Assembly: GCF_001077535.1 (NCBI RefSeq)
Contig: NZ_CP011968.1
Coordinates: 4,030,001 to 4,094,000 of the forward strand
Origin: Clostridioides difficile ATCC 9689 = DSM 1296
GTDB taxonomy: Bacteria > Bacillota > Clostridia > Peptostreptococcales > Peptostreptococcaceae
Length of the DNA stretch: 64,000 bases
Direction of reading: 5' to 3'
The translations under genes were made by a program, and so were the position numbers. Positions 26,860 through 36,089 of this stretch are shown piece by piece (the stretch's first letter is position 1; every line of letters starts with the position of its first letter). The notes under the pieces are model-generated. The model made no database searches. It was not told the DNA's origin and saw only the letters and a program-made list of their open reading frames with translations.

Positions 26860-28131
26860 TTAAATAGGTTTTATAAATTGTAAAATATTATGTAATATCG
26901 AACCAACTACGTTGTAATCAATATTAGGGAAAGTTGCTCCTTCTATACCAAGAGTCCCATAAACTGGATATAGTATAACTGGCAAAAATGCAAGTAATAA
27001 CCCCACAACAAATGACCCAGCAATAGCCCCTCTCCATCCTCCTGAAGTATTGCCAAATATTGCAGCTGTACCTCCTGAGAAGAAACATATGTGAGCAGCT
27101 GGAATAATTACTACAGGAAATATACTAGGAAATGATGCCATAATAGCAATTGCTAATAGACCAGCAGCATATGCTGATATAAACCCAATAATAACTGCAT
27201 TTGGTGCATATGGAAATACGGTTGGAACATCTAGCGCAGGACGTGAACCTGGAATATACTTTTCTGAAATGATTACAAATGCTGCAGTTATTTCAGCTAA
27301 GAACATACGAACACCTGACATCAATATTGACATACCTGCCACAAATGTAAATGCCTCTATAAGCGGAAAAACCAACCAATGTGTTGAACCAGCAATTTCT
27401 TGAGTAAATGCTTGACCAGCTTTTAATGTTGCAATATAAAATAAGATTAACATAACTATGGATAGACCCATTAAGAAGTCTCTGAATATTGATAACCACT
27501 TAGGAAATTCTATAGTCTCTGTTGTATCATCTTTATGTTTTGAAAATAAACGCCCAATATAACCTGATAAACCATAACCAATCATGTTAAAGTGACCAAT
27601 AGCTTGTTCGTCGCCACCTGTTAATTCACGCATAAATGGTTGACAGAATTGAGGTAGTGCAGCAGACATAAACCCTAAGATAGTTCCACCTATTAAAATA
27701 GTGATTGTATTATCAAATCCATGTGCTTTCATAATTAAAACTAATACACAAGAAAAGAACAAACTATGACCTGTTGTAAAGAAAATATTCTTAAACTTTG
27801 TAATACGTGCAAATACTAAATTTAATATGAATCCAAGAATTAATGTACATGAAACTGCAAAACCATATGTACCTTGTGCAAGTGCTGTAGCTGCTTCTGG
27901 TGAAGCTATAACACCAGTAATTCCAAAGCCATGTTGGAACAGTTTATTGAAATTTTGAAGTGCTCCTGTCATAGCAGAGGCACCAATACCAAATATCAAA
28001 AAACCGATAAGTGTTTTTGAAGAGCCTGTAAATACTTCAACAGCTGATTTCTTTTGAAGAATCAATCCTATACATGCAACTACGCCAAGCAAAACAGCAG
28101 GTGTACTCAGCAAACTAATAATAAACTCCAT
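26860..28131 (-). CDS. PTS transporter subunit IIC, ascorbate (UlaA/SgaT) family
   Basis: 423-residue permease with about ten to eleven hydrophobic segments, in the UlaA fold. GFLIFGIGASAM (near 42) and HFNMIGYGLSGYIG (near 180) are typical. It imports a sugar or sugar acid while the IIA/IIB partners phosphorylate it. IIB is encoded 26 bases upstream, and IIA is the C-terminal domain of the PRD regulator. L-ascorbate is the family archetype, but no ula catabolic genes accompany it, so another acid sugar is likely. Confidence 0.85.
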   Translation of the reverse strand: MEFIISLLSTPAVLLGVVACIGLILQKKSAVEVFTGSSKTLIGFLIFGIGASAMTGALQNFNKLFQHGFGITGVIASPEAATALAQGTYGFAVSCTLILGFILNLVFARITKFKNIFFTTGHSLFFSCVLVLIMKAHGFDNTITILIGGTILGFMSAALPQFCQPFMRELTGGDEQAIGHFNMIGYGLSGYIGRLFSKHKDDTTETIEFPKWLSIFRDFLMGLSIVMLILFYIATLKAGQAFTQEIAGSTHWLVFPLIEAFTFVAGMSILMSGVRMFLAEITAAFVIISEKYIPGSRPALDVPTVFPYAPNAVIIGFISAYAAGLLAIAIMASFPSIFPVVIIPAAHICFFSGGTAAIFGNTSGGWRGAIAGSFVVGLLLAFLPVILYPVYGTLGIEGATFPNIDYNVVGSILHNILQFIKPI

Positions 28132-28157
28132 AAATATTCCTCCTTATCATCTTAAAT

Positions 28158-28445
28158 TTATCCCTCTTTTGAAGCAAGGAATTTTTCTAGTGCTGTCTTT
28201 ATTTCATTACGGTCAACAATATTGTGAATCCCAATTATATCAAACTTCAAATTTTTATTTTTTAATTCTTCAGCAACATCAATTAATGTTTCTACAGCAT
28301 CTCCATTGAATCCATTTAGTGAATCCAATGAACCATGCTCTACTTCAATTGGAAAGTTATTTTCCTTAATAATTTGTTGAGTCTTTATTTTTAACATTAA
28401 ACTTGAGCCAACTCCTGCTCTACATGCGATTAAAATTTTATACAT
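28158..28445 (-). CDS. PTS subunit IIB, UlaB/GatB-like
   Basis: 95 residues. The phospho-accepting cysteine is C8 in the P-loop CRAGVGSS; the rest is the small alpha-beta IIB fold. It takes phosphate from the IIA domain (probably that of the PRD protein encoded 14 bases upstream) and passes it to the sugar bound by IIC. Strong AAAGGAGGA site. Confidence 0.88.
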   Translation of the reverse strand: MYKILIACRAGVGSSLMLKIKTQQIIKENNFPIEVEHGSLDSLNGFNGDAVETLIDVAEELKNKNLKFDIIGIHNIVDRNEIKTALEKFLASKEG

Positions 28446-28459
28446 AATTAAATCCTCCT

Positions 28460-30547
28460 TTATAATTCGTGTGTTTTTATAAAATCAATAATTTCTTTAG
28501 CTTCTTTAGCACTATCTAAAACCTTAAAAAACTCATCTTCTTCCAATAGTTCAACTAGCTCAGACATAGCACGTAAATGGCTATTATTGTCTATTGCACT
28601 TAGACAAAATACATATTTTACAGGGTCGTTTTCGTTATTCCCAAACTCAATAGGACTATCTAAAGTAGCAATGCCTATTGCAATCTCTTTTGACCCAGCT
28701 TCTGGTCTAGCATGTGGAAGTGCAACATGTTTTGTAATTACTATGTATGGTCCAGATGCTTTTGCTGAGTTAATCATAGCATCTACATACCCTTCAGTTA
28801 CTTTGTTATTTTCAACTAATACAGAAGCTGACTGTCTAATAGCTTCCTCCCAATTCTTAGCTTTTACCTTTATTTTTACTAGTGTTTCATTAGTAATCTC
28901 ACTTAGCATAGGCCCCTCTCCTTCCTTAGATGTAAAATTCTCTATCTGTGTAAAATAAGCTAATAGCTCACTTGAAAGAATACTTTCAGAGGTTACATTT
29001 GCATATTTTTTTATTATATCCATAACCTCATCTATTTTAGGTTGTCTTAAAAAAATATCACCTAATTGAATATACACTTCACGTGTAATCTTATATTTTT
29101 CTTTTGTGGTCATAACAGGGCTTACTTTAATTACTGGTACATCTGTTTTTAAACCCTCTGCGTTATAATTAGTAGTAAATACAATATCTACAGGTTCACT
29201 TATATTTTCTAATCCAACTGATTCCGACATTGGTATAAAGTGTAAGTCAGGAAATAAGTTTGTAAGTTCTGCATGTAAAATAGCTGAACTACCAACGCCA
29301 TTTGAACAAACTATTAATGCTATTCTTTTTCTAAAACCATCAAATTCTTTTTTATTTGAAAAAAGTGTTGCAAAGTGCATTGTAAGATATGCTAACTCTT
29401 CTTCCTGAATTTCTTCTCCAAATAATCCGCAAAACTCTTTCATTGCATTACTTACAATTCTATAAACTAATTTATATTCTTCTTTTACTTTTTCACAAAT
29501 CGGATTATAGATAGGTAATTTAAATAAAAGTCTATAGTAGGCAGGTCTAAAATGAGAATATAATTGTTTAAATATTTTTTCTTGGCTTATATAGTAAACT
29601 CCACTTAAATATCCAAACTTTGTCATCATTTTATTTACAATTTTTGAAATTACATCCTTATCTTCTGTATCTTCTTCATAATTTCCTACTGATATACCTA
29701 AAATCCAAGCACTAATATACATTATATTGTGAGGCTTTATTTTATCTTCACTCCCATATACTTCTAATAATTCCTTAGCAAATTTATACTCCTTCATTGA
29801 ACTCATAACTGAAATATTAGGAATATCTACATTTTCCTGAGTAACTATTCTAGTTGAATACATCCTTGCCTTTAGAAAGATAAATATATATATAAATTCT
29901 ATTAATCTATCTTCAACAAAAGTAATTTCATATTTTTTTATTAGCTTTAATATAATTTTTTTAGCCTCTTCAAAACTATCTAAATTATATTCTTTAATAA
30001 AAATATCAAATACCCTTGAACTTTTCTCATTAGACAAAGTTTCTATAATATTTTTAATAAGCACTCTCCTAATTTCCATCTCATTGCCAACTATGTAATA
30101 TCCATTTATACGATTGTTCTTAACTTTAATGTTCTTCTTTTCAAGCTTTGGTATCAAATCCTTGAAATCAAGATTTACAGTAGACCTACTTACTTTTATA
30201 GAATTTATAAAATGATTAATTGAAATATCCTCCATGTTAATAAAAAGCATTAAATACATATATAAAAGTCTTTCTGTCTTACTAAAATAATAAGTATTCT
30301 TAGAATAGTTTTTTTCTAAAATTTCTTTAATTGCTTTTTTTGTTTCTTTTCTAACGATAATATCTTTATCAGCTCTTAAACATATAAGTGGTACATTTTT
30401 TACTTTAAGCATGTCATTGATTTTATTTATTCTATAAGTAATTTGTCTCTTTGATGAATTAGACTCCTCTTGTAATCCATTAGTTGTAATCAATGTGCTA
30501 TTTAATAAAATCTGGAGAATTGATACAATTTCTTTGTCCACTACCAT
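28460..30547 (-). CDS. PRD-containing transcriptional activator with EIIB- and EIIA-like domains (LicR/MtlR type)
   Basis: 695 residues. N-terminal HTH domains (about 1-170, with VSRSTVNLDFKDL), two PRDs (about 190-290 and 300-400), an EIIB-like P-loop CSNGVGSS (near 417) and a C-terminal EIIA domain of the fructose/mannitol/ascorbate class (about 550-695) with active histidine in VALPHARPEAG. It senses PTS flux by phosphorylation and activates the operon of which it is the first gene. Its EIIA may also serve the transporter. The start is ATG close to AGGGG, or the GTG two codons later. Confidence 0.87.
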   Translation of the reverse strand: MVVDKEIVSILQILLNSTLITTNGLQEESNSSKRQITYRINKINDMLKVKNVPLICLRADKDIIVRKETKKAIKEILEKNYSKNTYYFSKTERLLYMYLMLFINMEDISINHFINSIKVSRSTVNLDFKDLIPKLEKKNIKVKNNRINGYYIVGNEMEIRRVLIKNIIETLSNEKSSRVFDIFIKEYNLDSFEEAKKIILKLIKKYEITFVEDRLIEFIYIFIFLKARMYSTRIVTQENVDIPNISVMSSMKEYKFAKELLEVYGSEDKIKPHNIMYISAWILGISVGNYEEDTEDKDVISKIVNKMMTKFGYLSGVYYISQEKIFKQLYSHFRPAYYRLLFKLPIYNPICEKVKEEYKLVYRIVSNAMKEFCGLFGEEIQEEELAYLTMHFATLFSNKKEFDGFRKRIALIVCSNGVGSSAILHAELTNLFPDLHFIPMSESVGLENISEPVDIVFTTNYNAEGLKTDVPVIKVSPVMTTKEKYKITREVYIQLGDIFLRQPKIDEVMDIIKKYANVTSESILSSELLAYFTQIENFTSKEGEGPMLSEITNETLVKIKVKAKNWEEAIRQSASVLVENNKVTEGYVDAMINSAKASGPYIVITKHVALPHARPEAGSKEIAIGIATLDSPIEFGNNENDPVKYVFCLSAIDNNSHLRAMSELVELLEEDEFFKVLDSAKEAKEIIDFIKTHEL

Positions 30548-30632
30548 TAACCCCTACTTTCTTATTAAGATTAGTCTTCATATTATCATTGGATTCTTTC
30601 ATCACCTCCACAATACTTATTTTATTTGAGAA

Positions 30633-30647
30633 TTTTATCGTTTTCAA
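30633..30647. promoter_or_regulatory. cre-like (CcpA) motif upstream of the PRD operon
   Basis: On the minus strand TTGAAAACGATAAAA matches the general cre pattern WTGNAANCGNWWNCW except at one position. It lies between the presumed -10 element and the start codon, where CcpA would block transcription. Only a motif match. Confidence 0.3.
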
Positions 30648-30826
30648 TTTCATTTAAGTATAACTTTTGTTTTAGATTGATACAAAAATTAAACTTCTCT
30701 AAAATAGATACTATAATATAACTGTAGATTTTATAAATTAAAAAAAGTTCCTTATGTGAAGAAACCAAGAAAAATTTATTTAAAGAATCAAAACGATACT
30801 AATTATGCATAAATTACCATAAATAA

Positions 30827-30862
30827 AAGGCACATTAATTTAAAATAAAATTAATGTGCCTT
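30827..30862 (-). terminator. Terminator downstream of the CPBP gene
   Basis: Perfect 15-bp stem AAGGCACATTAATTT with AAATTAATGTGCCTT; on the minus strand TTTTATTTATG follows. It is about 315 bases from the CPBP stop. Confidence 0.7.
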
Positions 30863-31177
30863 ATTTATAATTCTAATATATTAAATTTATTTTTTAACTT
30901 GTAGTTTAATATCCTTTTTCTTCAATTAATTCATATAAATAAAGTATTTAATAATAAATGTTCCTTATAATTTTAATATTTTAAACCAAGAAAGTTAAAG
31001 TTTCTCTCATATAATAAGTTGATACTTATCTATTTCATTCTTTTAAGTGTTTCATCTAATGAAATACACTCTGCATACCTTCCATTCCAGATAAATCTAT
31101 TGTAATATTTATTAATTAAAATTAATTAATAAGGAGAATTATTTCTCTCATTTGTGATATGATTCTCACTTATATTA

Positions 31178-32002
31178 TTAAAGTATTTGTGTTGTGTTTT
31201 TAGAAAATCTTTTATATAAGGCATTTCCTGGATTTATAGCTACCAATACAATTGCAACTATTAAATATAACATTGCATAGTAATTTATAAGCTCTATTAA
31301 ATCTCCATTAATTATCCCTATTAAAAAATTAAATAGTTGATGTATTACAATAGGTATTATCAAAGTTTTATTTAGATTATAAAAAGTTGTCATTATAATA
31401 CTGATTGATATAATTGCAATCATAAAAAATATAATATATTTTATTAAATCAAGTCCTTTGAATCCTGTTGTAAACCATATTGGTAAATGCCACATCCCCC
31501 ACCAAAAACCTACTATTATGGATGCTTTTAAAGGAGAATGTCTTTTCTGAAGATGATTTTGAACAAATCCTCTCCAACCTAATTCCTCACCTAATGATCC
31601 TGCAAATAAATTTTTTAAAAATAAATATATAAATGCTCCCCATGATGAAACTGTAAAGTTAGGCATTATTCCATGATTTTTAGATGCTAATATAAATATA
31701 ACTACTACAGCTATTAGGACTTGTATACTAATTATTATAGATACTGTTGAAAATTTAAGTTTATTTCTAAATCTATCTTTTACGTGTACTAAAAATTTCT
31801 TATCTGGATAAATTTTTTTAAATAATATCATAAATGCAAAAGTGGATGACCACGCTGATATACACAACGCAATGTCAGATATCACTGTTGGAAGTTTTAA
31901 CATTATAGTCACTACTACCAATAAAAAAAGTGGTAAAAAAATTATATTTGTTAGAATAATAAAACTGGCTATAGGCCTTTTTAATGATTTCTCTGTTCTC
32001 AT
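31178..32002 (-). CDS. CPBP-family (CAAX/Abi) intramembrane protease
   Basis: 274-residue membrane protein with about eight hydrophobic segments. The Abi motifs are present: EELGWRGF (EExxxR, near 141), WWGMWHLP (HxxP, near 168) and a late HQLFNF segment near 222. Bacterial members are glutamate-type intramembrane proteases, some giving bacteriocin self-immunity. The MerR-type regulator gene lies just upstream on the same strand, about 100 bases away, and may control it. Target protein unknown. Confidence 0.83.
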   Translation of the reverse strand: MRTEKSLKRPIASFIILTNIIFLPLFLLVVVTIMLKLPTVISDIALCISAWSSTFAFMILFKKIYPDKKFLVHVKDRFRNKLKFSTVSIIISIQVLIAVVVIFILASKNHGIMPNFTVSSWGAFIYLFLKNLFAGSLGEELGWRGFVQNHLQKRHSPLKASIIVGFWWGMWHLPIWFTTGFKGLDLIKYIIFFMIAIISISIIMTTFYNLNKTLIIPIVIHQLFNFLIGIINGDLIELINYYAMLYLIVAIVLVAINPGNALYKRFSKNTTQIL

Positions 32003-32105
32003 AAGTAATCCTCATTTCAAATTAATATTTAATTGCTATATAAGTTATAACTGCTTATATCATGAGTTTAAACCTATGAGTAAGTCCCAGGTCAATGCTT
32101 TTATA

Positions 32106-32900
32106 TTATTTTATAGGTGCATAAATCTCTAAAAATATACGCTCAATCCCTTCTTCATAAGTAGTAAGCAATATATTAACATAGACTATTCCAAGTAATT
32201 CACATTCATTTTCTATTGCTATTTCTCTTAATCTGTCTTCCACTTTATTATCAATATTTTCTCCTCCAGTTGACCATCTGCCATCTTCAATAATAGTATA
32301 AATACAATTGGGATGAGATAGAACTTCACCTTCTATGATTTTGTTGTAGTCATCTACTTCCCTTACAATTATAAATTTTTCTTCTATTATACCTTCTTCA
32401 TTAAAATTTATTACTCTTCTTAAATCAGTTAATGTAACTGCTTTTTTTAAGTTGTTTGTATTCTCTTTTAGGGCTTCATATTCCTCATAGTTAGTAACAT
32501 GTTTTATTTTACCTTTTACTTCCAAAGGCTTCATTTCTTTTATTGTGTATTTTCCAAAATATGTTTTTATTTTGTCACAATCTTCTTTGACTAACTGAAC
32601 CTTTTTTAAGAGAAGCTTTTTATATTCTATCTCTTTTAGTATGATTTGTTCCTTCTCTTCTAGTAAGAGTTCTAAATTGTTTATACTCTTACTTTTTCTT
32701 ATTTCTTGAATCTTTTTAATTTCTATATCAATTTCTCTATAAAAGTTTATTGTTGCAATATCATAGATATCAACCTGATTATATATTCTATATCCATTTT
32801 CATCATTTTTCTTAGGATTTACTAATCCTTTGTCCTCATAAAATTTTAGTGTATCTCTAGATATTCCTAAAAATTTAGATACTTGTCCAATTGTATACAT
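32106..32900 (-). CDS. MerR-family transcriptional regulator
   Basis: 264 residues. N-terminal MerR winged helix (YTIGQVSKFLGISRDTLKFY, residues 2-21), a coiled coil (about 75-115), and a C-terminal effector domain ending with IERIFLEIYAPIK, as in GyrI-like ligand domains. It probably senses a small molecule and may drive the downstream CPBP protease gene. The ribosome site is AGGAG. A different ligand domain from that of the MerR protein at 10840-11652, so not a recent duplicate. Confidence 0.82.
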   Translation of the reverse strand: MYTIGQVSKFLGISRDTLKFYEDKGLVNPKKNDENGYRIYNQVDIYDIATINFYREIDIEIKKIQEIRKSKSINNLELLLEEKEQIILKEIEYKKLLLKKVQLVKEDCDKIKTYFGKYTIKEMKPLEVKGKIKHVTNYEEYEALKENTNNLKKAVTLTDLRRVINFNEEGIIEEKFIIVREVDDYNKIIEGEVLSHPNCIYTIIEDGRWSTGGENIDNKVEDRLREIAIENECELLGIVYVNILLTTYEEGIERIFLEIYAPIK

Positions 32901-33433
32901 TATATTCTCCTATTATTAGATAAATTCTTTATGCTCATTAAACGTATTTCTATTAACAATTACAAAATCACCTAAACTTTGAAGTATCAAAGTCAGCATA
33001 GTATTTACAACCTTTGGAATTACTCTTTTTATTTCATAATCCAAGTGTAAACTTGTTAATATGATACGTTATAAAGACTATATTGTCTACATATTTCTAA
33101 CAATGATTCTTTCACTTTAAGATGTTCTTAAACATATTTAACTTTTATTTTTAAAAATTTCCTATACATAAAAATATTCCTTTCATGATAACAGTTTTAT
33201 TATTTCAACTATCTGCTACCATAAAAGGAATATCTTAATCTTTAAACACATTCTAAATGCTCTTTTAACAAATATTATCAAATTATTCTAATTCTATTGT
33301 TTCATATTTATTAGTCTTAGTTTTATATAAATTTAAATATAAAACTATATATTCACCTACTTTTAAGGATACAATAAGTCTTCTTCTACCAGTAAGAGTA
33401 AATGCCTCCTCTACTTATCACAAACTATAATTT
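32901..33433. other. Gene-free stretch
   Basis: About 530 AT-rich bases with the terminator of island 2. No ORF with a ribosome site. It also holds the upstream region of the MerR gene. Confidence 0.5.
33174..33233 (-). terminator. Terminator of the LVIVD/EthD operon
   Basis: ATATTCCTTTCATG (33174-33187) pairs with CATAAAAGGAATAT (33220-33233), one mismatch, and on the minus strand TTTTATG follows. It lies about 200 bases beyond the last stop. Confidence 0.6.
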
Positions 33434-34282
33434 TTATCTCATTGGTATATATCCACGATACTGTGAGTATGCATCCATAGTTGCTATATCACCTAAGAAT
33501 ACTGATGCGATATTGAATTGTGGTTTTAAATATGGGAACTCCTCTTCTTGTGCCCATTCTGGTTTTTTAATAAACGACTTTGTCTCTTCAACCACAGCTT
33601 TATACCATTCTTCTTCCCCTTCAAACCATAGTTCTGATACACGGTCAAAAGCAGTTGCTCCATAATTAATCATTATTTTACTACTGACAAAACGATTAAC
33701 ATAGCAACAGTTTGTAAAGTATGGCACTACCTCATCATAGAACCATTTTTCTCCTTCTTCTTTAGAGATACCATCTGGATACTTAATCATAAATTGCCAA
33801 CGATAGTTTGGTCCATCTTGTACAGTACGTCCTTTTCCTCTAAAGTCTTCTTCCCAGTTTATTGGAACAAAGGCAAATATAAATGGTGGACATCCATTAT
33901 CTCCACCTACTGCACGTCCTGCATCTCCACTTTCTACATTTTCATGAACCCTTTTATTTTCTACATCTGGTATACACCCTTGCCAACGTAGAACATCCAT
34001 AGGCATATATTCTGTCATAATTCTATTTGCCATCTCAGGCATATGTTCATCTACAAGCCAATAATGTTCTGTTAGTTGCATCTTACGTGCACCAAAACGC
34101 TCACCTTCATTTGGTGTAGGATATGCTTGATAAAAGGCATATTTAGTACAATATGGTCCAAAAGTGCTAATACTATCTGGAATATGGTGACGATATAACC
34201 AGTCCATTAGCTTAGGTCTATATTCTTCCTTGGCAAGTCCTACATATATTAAACTTCTCATTATTTTAAATTCAAAACCCAT
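33434..34282 (-). CDS. EthD-like tandem dimeric alpha/beta-barrel protein
   Basis: 282 residues that read as two ferredoxin-like (EthD/Dabb) repeats. The first is about 5-100 (DWLYRHHIPDSISTFGPY, the EthD helix-strand pattern), the second about 140-255 (GEKWFYDEVVPYF then RVSELWFEGEEEW). EthD proteins assist oxidative degradation of ethers and aromatics; some have no known reaction. It is the last gene of a five-gene operon. The start is the ATG seven bases after AGGAG; the ATG two codons earlier is too close. No membrane segment. The family call is by pattern and moderately sure. Confidence 0.6.
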   Translation of the reverse strand: MGFEFKIMRSLIYVGLAKEEYRPKLMDWLYRHHIPDSISTFGPYCTKYAFYQAYPTPNEGERFGARKMQLTEHYWLVDEHMPEMANRIMTEYMPMDVLRWQGCIPDVENKRVHENVESGDAGRAVGGDNGCPPFIFAFVPINWEEDFRGKGRTVQDGPNYRWQFMIKYPDGISKEEGEKWFYDEVVPYFTNCCYVNRFVSSKIMINYGATAFDRVSELWFEGEEEWYKAVVEETKSFIKKPEWAQEEEFPYLKPQFNIASVFLGDIATMDAYSQYRGYIPMR

Positions 34283-34319
34283 AGCCATTCTCCTATAATC
34301 AAAGTATATTCACATGCTT

Positions 34320-34832
34320 TCAATTTCCCTTTTTCCTATCTTTACTCAAAATATATATTGTAAACAAATCTACACCTGCACCCACGTACCATACTCCTAC
34401 TGCCATAGCTACAGCAATTTGAATACAAATATCTTGTAAATTAATAATATTTTCACCTGTCATAACAGTTAGACCTATAGCCCAACCACAAAGCCATGAT
34501 GGTAGGAAAATTATTTTTTCAAATAAGGATGCAATTACAACTGCAAAAAAACCTAATATGCTAAGTGTTAAAAATAATTCTAGGTTTTGATTGAAATTCA
34601 TATATCCCATAATTAAAATGGCTAACACTGCCCATAAATCTCCACACCAAAAACCAAACATTATTTTTAATCCATCTTTTTGTTTATTACCATTAGTTAC
34701 ATATAATCCTGCACAGATTAGTGCTACAGCTCCAGTTTTTATTCCTATATAAGGTGCTAATACTGCCCATAAAGGAGGTAGTAAAGCAATCCCCATAGAC
34801 AGTGTTAATATTTCTTTTTTCTTTCTATCCAT
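34320..34832 (-). CDS. DUF1097-like small membrane protein
   Basis: 170 residues with five to six membrane helices (about 10-25, 32-47, 60-80, 88-108, 112-130, 135-160). The pattern fits the DUF1097 family, whose role is unknown. Its start codon overlaps the end of the preceding small membrane protein gene by eight bases (ATGGATAG), so the two are probably translated together and may form one complex. A transport or anchoring role for island 2 is only inferred from the context. Confidence 0.6.
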   Translation of the reverse strand: MDRKKKEILTLSMGIALLPPLWAVLAPYIGIKTGAVALICAGLYVTNGNKQKDGLKIMFGFWCGDLWAVLAILIMGYMNFNQNLELFLTLSILGFFAVVIASLFEKIIFLPSWLCGWAIGLTVMTGENIINLQDICIQIAVAMAVGVWYVGAGVDLFTIYILSKDRKKGN

Positions 34833-35049
34833 TTCCTATATTGTAATTAGTAGCTTCCCTAGCTTGCCTTATCTCCAATAGCTTAATTGCTATTTGATTT
34901 ACAATCATAGATACTGCAAAATAACTTAAATATAGTGGTATAAATATAACAATAAATGCTGGAGTTAATCTAACCTTGTAATATGTAAGTACCAAAAAAA
35001 TAACTGCTAAAATAACTTCAATTTGTTTAAAACTTGGCTTTTCATTCAT
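34825..35049 (-). CDS. Two-helix membrane protein
   Basis: 74 residues with two membrane helices (about 10-26 and 30-52) and a basic C-terminal tail. No family recognised. Good AGGAGG site, and its 3' end overlaps the DUF1097-like gene. The arrangement resembles a small/large subunit pair of a membrane carrier. Confidence 0.6.
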   Translation of the reverse strand: MNEKPSFKQIEVILAVIFLVLTYYKVRLTPAFIVIFIPLYLSYFAVSMIVNQIAIKLLEIRQAREATNYNIGNG

Positions 35050-35108
35050 ACAATAAGCCTCCTATAACATCTAACATCCCTTAAAAAAGAGTCTTAGTAT
35101 TTTAATTA

Positions 35109-36068
35109 TTATCCTAATGAAACTCCAGCTTGCTTTTCTTTAGTTAATGGCTCTATAAAATTATAAGATGTTTTTCTTTCTTTAAATTCTTGTGTTTTAC
35201 GAACTTCTGCATAATGACCTTCCATTTTCTTAATATCATCACCATGTATAAACTTACCTGGTAAAGTATCATGAGCATGACCTAATTGCTCTTCTGGAAA
35301 ACTAAATATAGTTTTTCCACTTATAGTATCTAACTCTCCAACTATACCACATAGAGCACAAATTGCCTTTTTAGTACCTGGCTCAAGGTAGAATAATCTA
35401 TTGTGGCAATGTGGACATACACCTTCTTCTCCTTGATATGAAGCTTTTTCAAAATCTTTTGCTGCTTCAACTATATTTAAACCAATTTGATGAACTTGAA
35501 CAAGCCTTGTATCATCCATTACTAATTCCTTTGCCCATGGGAACCAAGCATTATCTATAACTTTCCACATTGGTATGAGAGCTAGCATAGCATGTTCACA
35601 TTGAACTCTTGTACCCCAGTCAGAACCTCCTATTCCCATAAATGATATTACTTTATCATTAAGCATTCTTGAATCTGGAATTTTTCCTCCTATAACTTCT
35701 GCAACTTTTGTTCCTATAATGTTATTTCCTCTATCTGCTCTGGGTCCAAAACGGTCCATTATAGTATGGAATAATCCTGATGCCCCTTCTTCAAAAATAG
35801 GGTCTGAAACTACTATACCATCTGCATCTTTCATTTTGTCAAGCAACCATTCAAAATCATCTTTTAATACACACATACTACCTTTCCCAGATAATAAAGT
35901 TTTAACACACGCACAACATCCAGTACAATGTTTAATGTTAATAGATGACATTTGAATAAATTCTACTTCAGCCCCTGCTTCTTTGGCACCTTTAAGTGCA
36001 ACTTTACACATTGTGTCATTATTTCCATTTTTTGTTCCAAAAGAAATACCTAGTATTTTCATTTTCAA
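35109..36068 (-). CDS. NADPH-dependent FMN reductase-like flavoprotein with zinc ribbon
   Basis: 319 residues. Residues 3-205 are a flavodoxin-like FMN reductase fold beginning KILGISFGTKNGNN, with a cysteine group at C48, C51, C52, C54 and C66 (CTGCCAC, then MCVLKDD), typical of iron-sulfur-flavoprotein-like reductases. A C-terminal zinc ribbon lies at C218/C221/C237/C240, which is not a usual part of the family. It probably transfers electrons from NAD(P)H to a substrate or partner in island 2. ATG follows GGGAG; 21 bases after the LVIVD gene. Confidence 0.75.
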   Translation of the reverse strand: MKMKILGISFGTKNGNNDTMCKVALKGAKEAGAEVEFIQMSSINIKHCTGCCACVKTLLSGKGSMCVLKDDFEWLLDKMKDADGIVVSDPIFEEGASGLFHTIMDRFGPRADRGNNIIGTKVAEVIGGKIPDSRMLNDKVISFMGIGGSDWGTRVQCEHAMLALIPMWKVIDNAWFPWAKELVMDDTRLVQVHQIGLNIVEAAKDFEKASYQGEEGVCPHCHNRLFYLEPGTKKAICALCGIVGELDTISGKTIFSFPEEQLGHAHDTLPGKFIHGDDIKKMEGHYAEVRKTQEFKERKTSYNFIEPLTKEKQAGVSLG

Positions 36069-36089
36069 CTCTCCCTCTTTAGTATTTAT

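Larger units (their letters stand above)
30548..31177. other. Intergenic stretch with operon promoter region
   Basis: About 630 bases between the PRD gene and the CPBP gene. It holds a possible promoter on the minus strand (TTGTAT, 17 bases, TATACT, about 115 bases before the PRD start), a cre-like motif and a terminator. No convincing coding region. Confidence 0.45.

Noticed and set aside
28587-28958. 123-residue plus-strand frame inside the PRD regulator gene
   Set aside because: Antisense to a clear EIIA domain, no ribosome site, composition typical of a shadow frame.
30477-30603. Short minus-strand frame (about 34 codons) before and overlapping the PRD regulator start, close to GGAGGTG
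   Set aside because: The ATG is only two bases from the GGAGG core, too close for good initiation, and the peptide has no recognisable pattern. A leader peptide cannot be excluded but is not supported.
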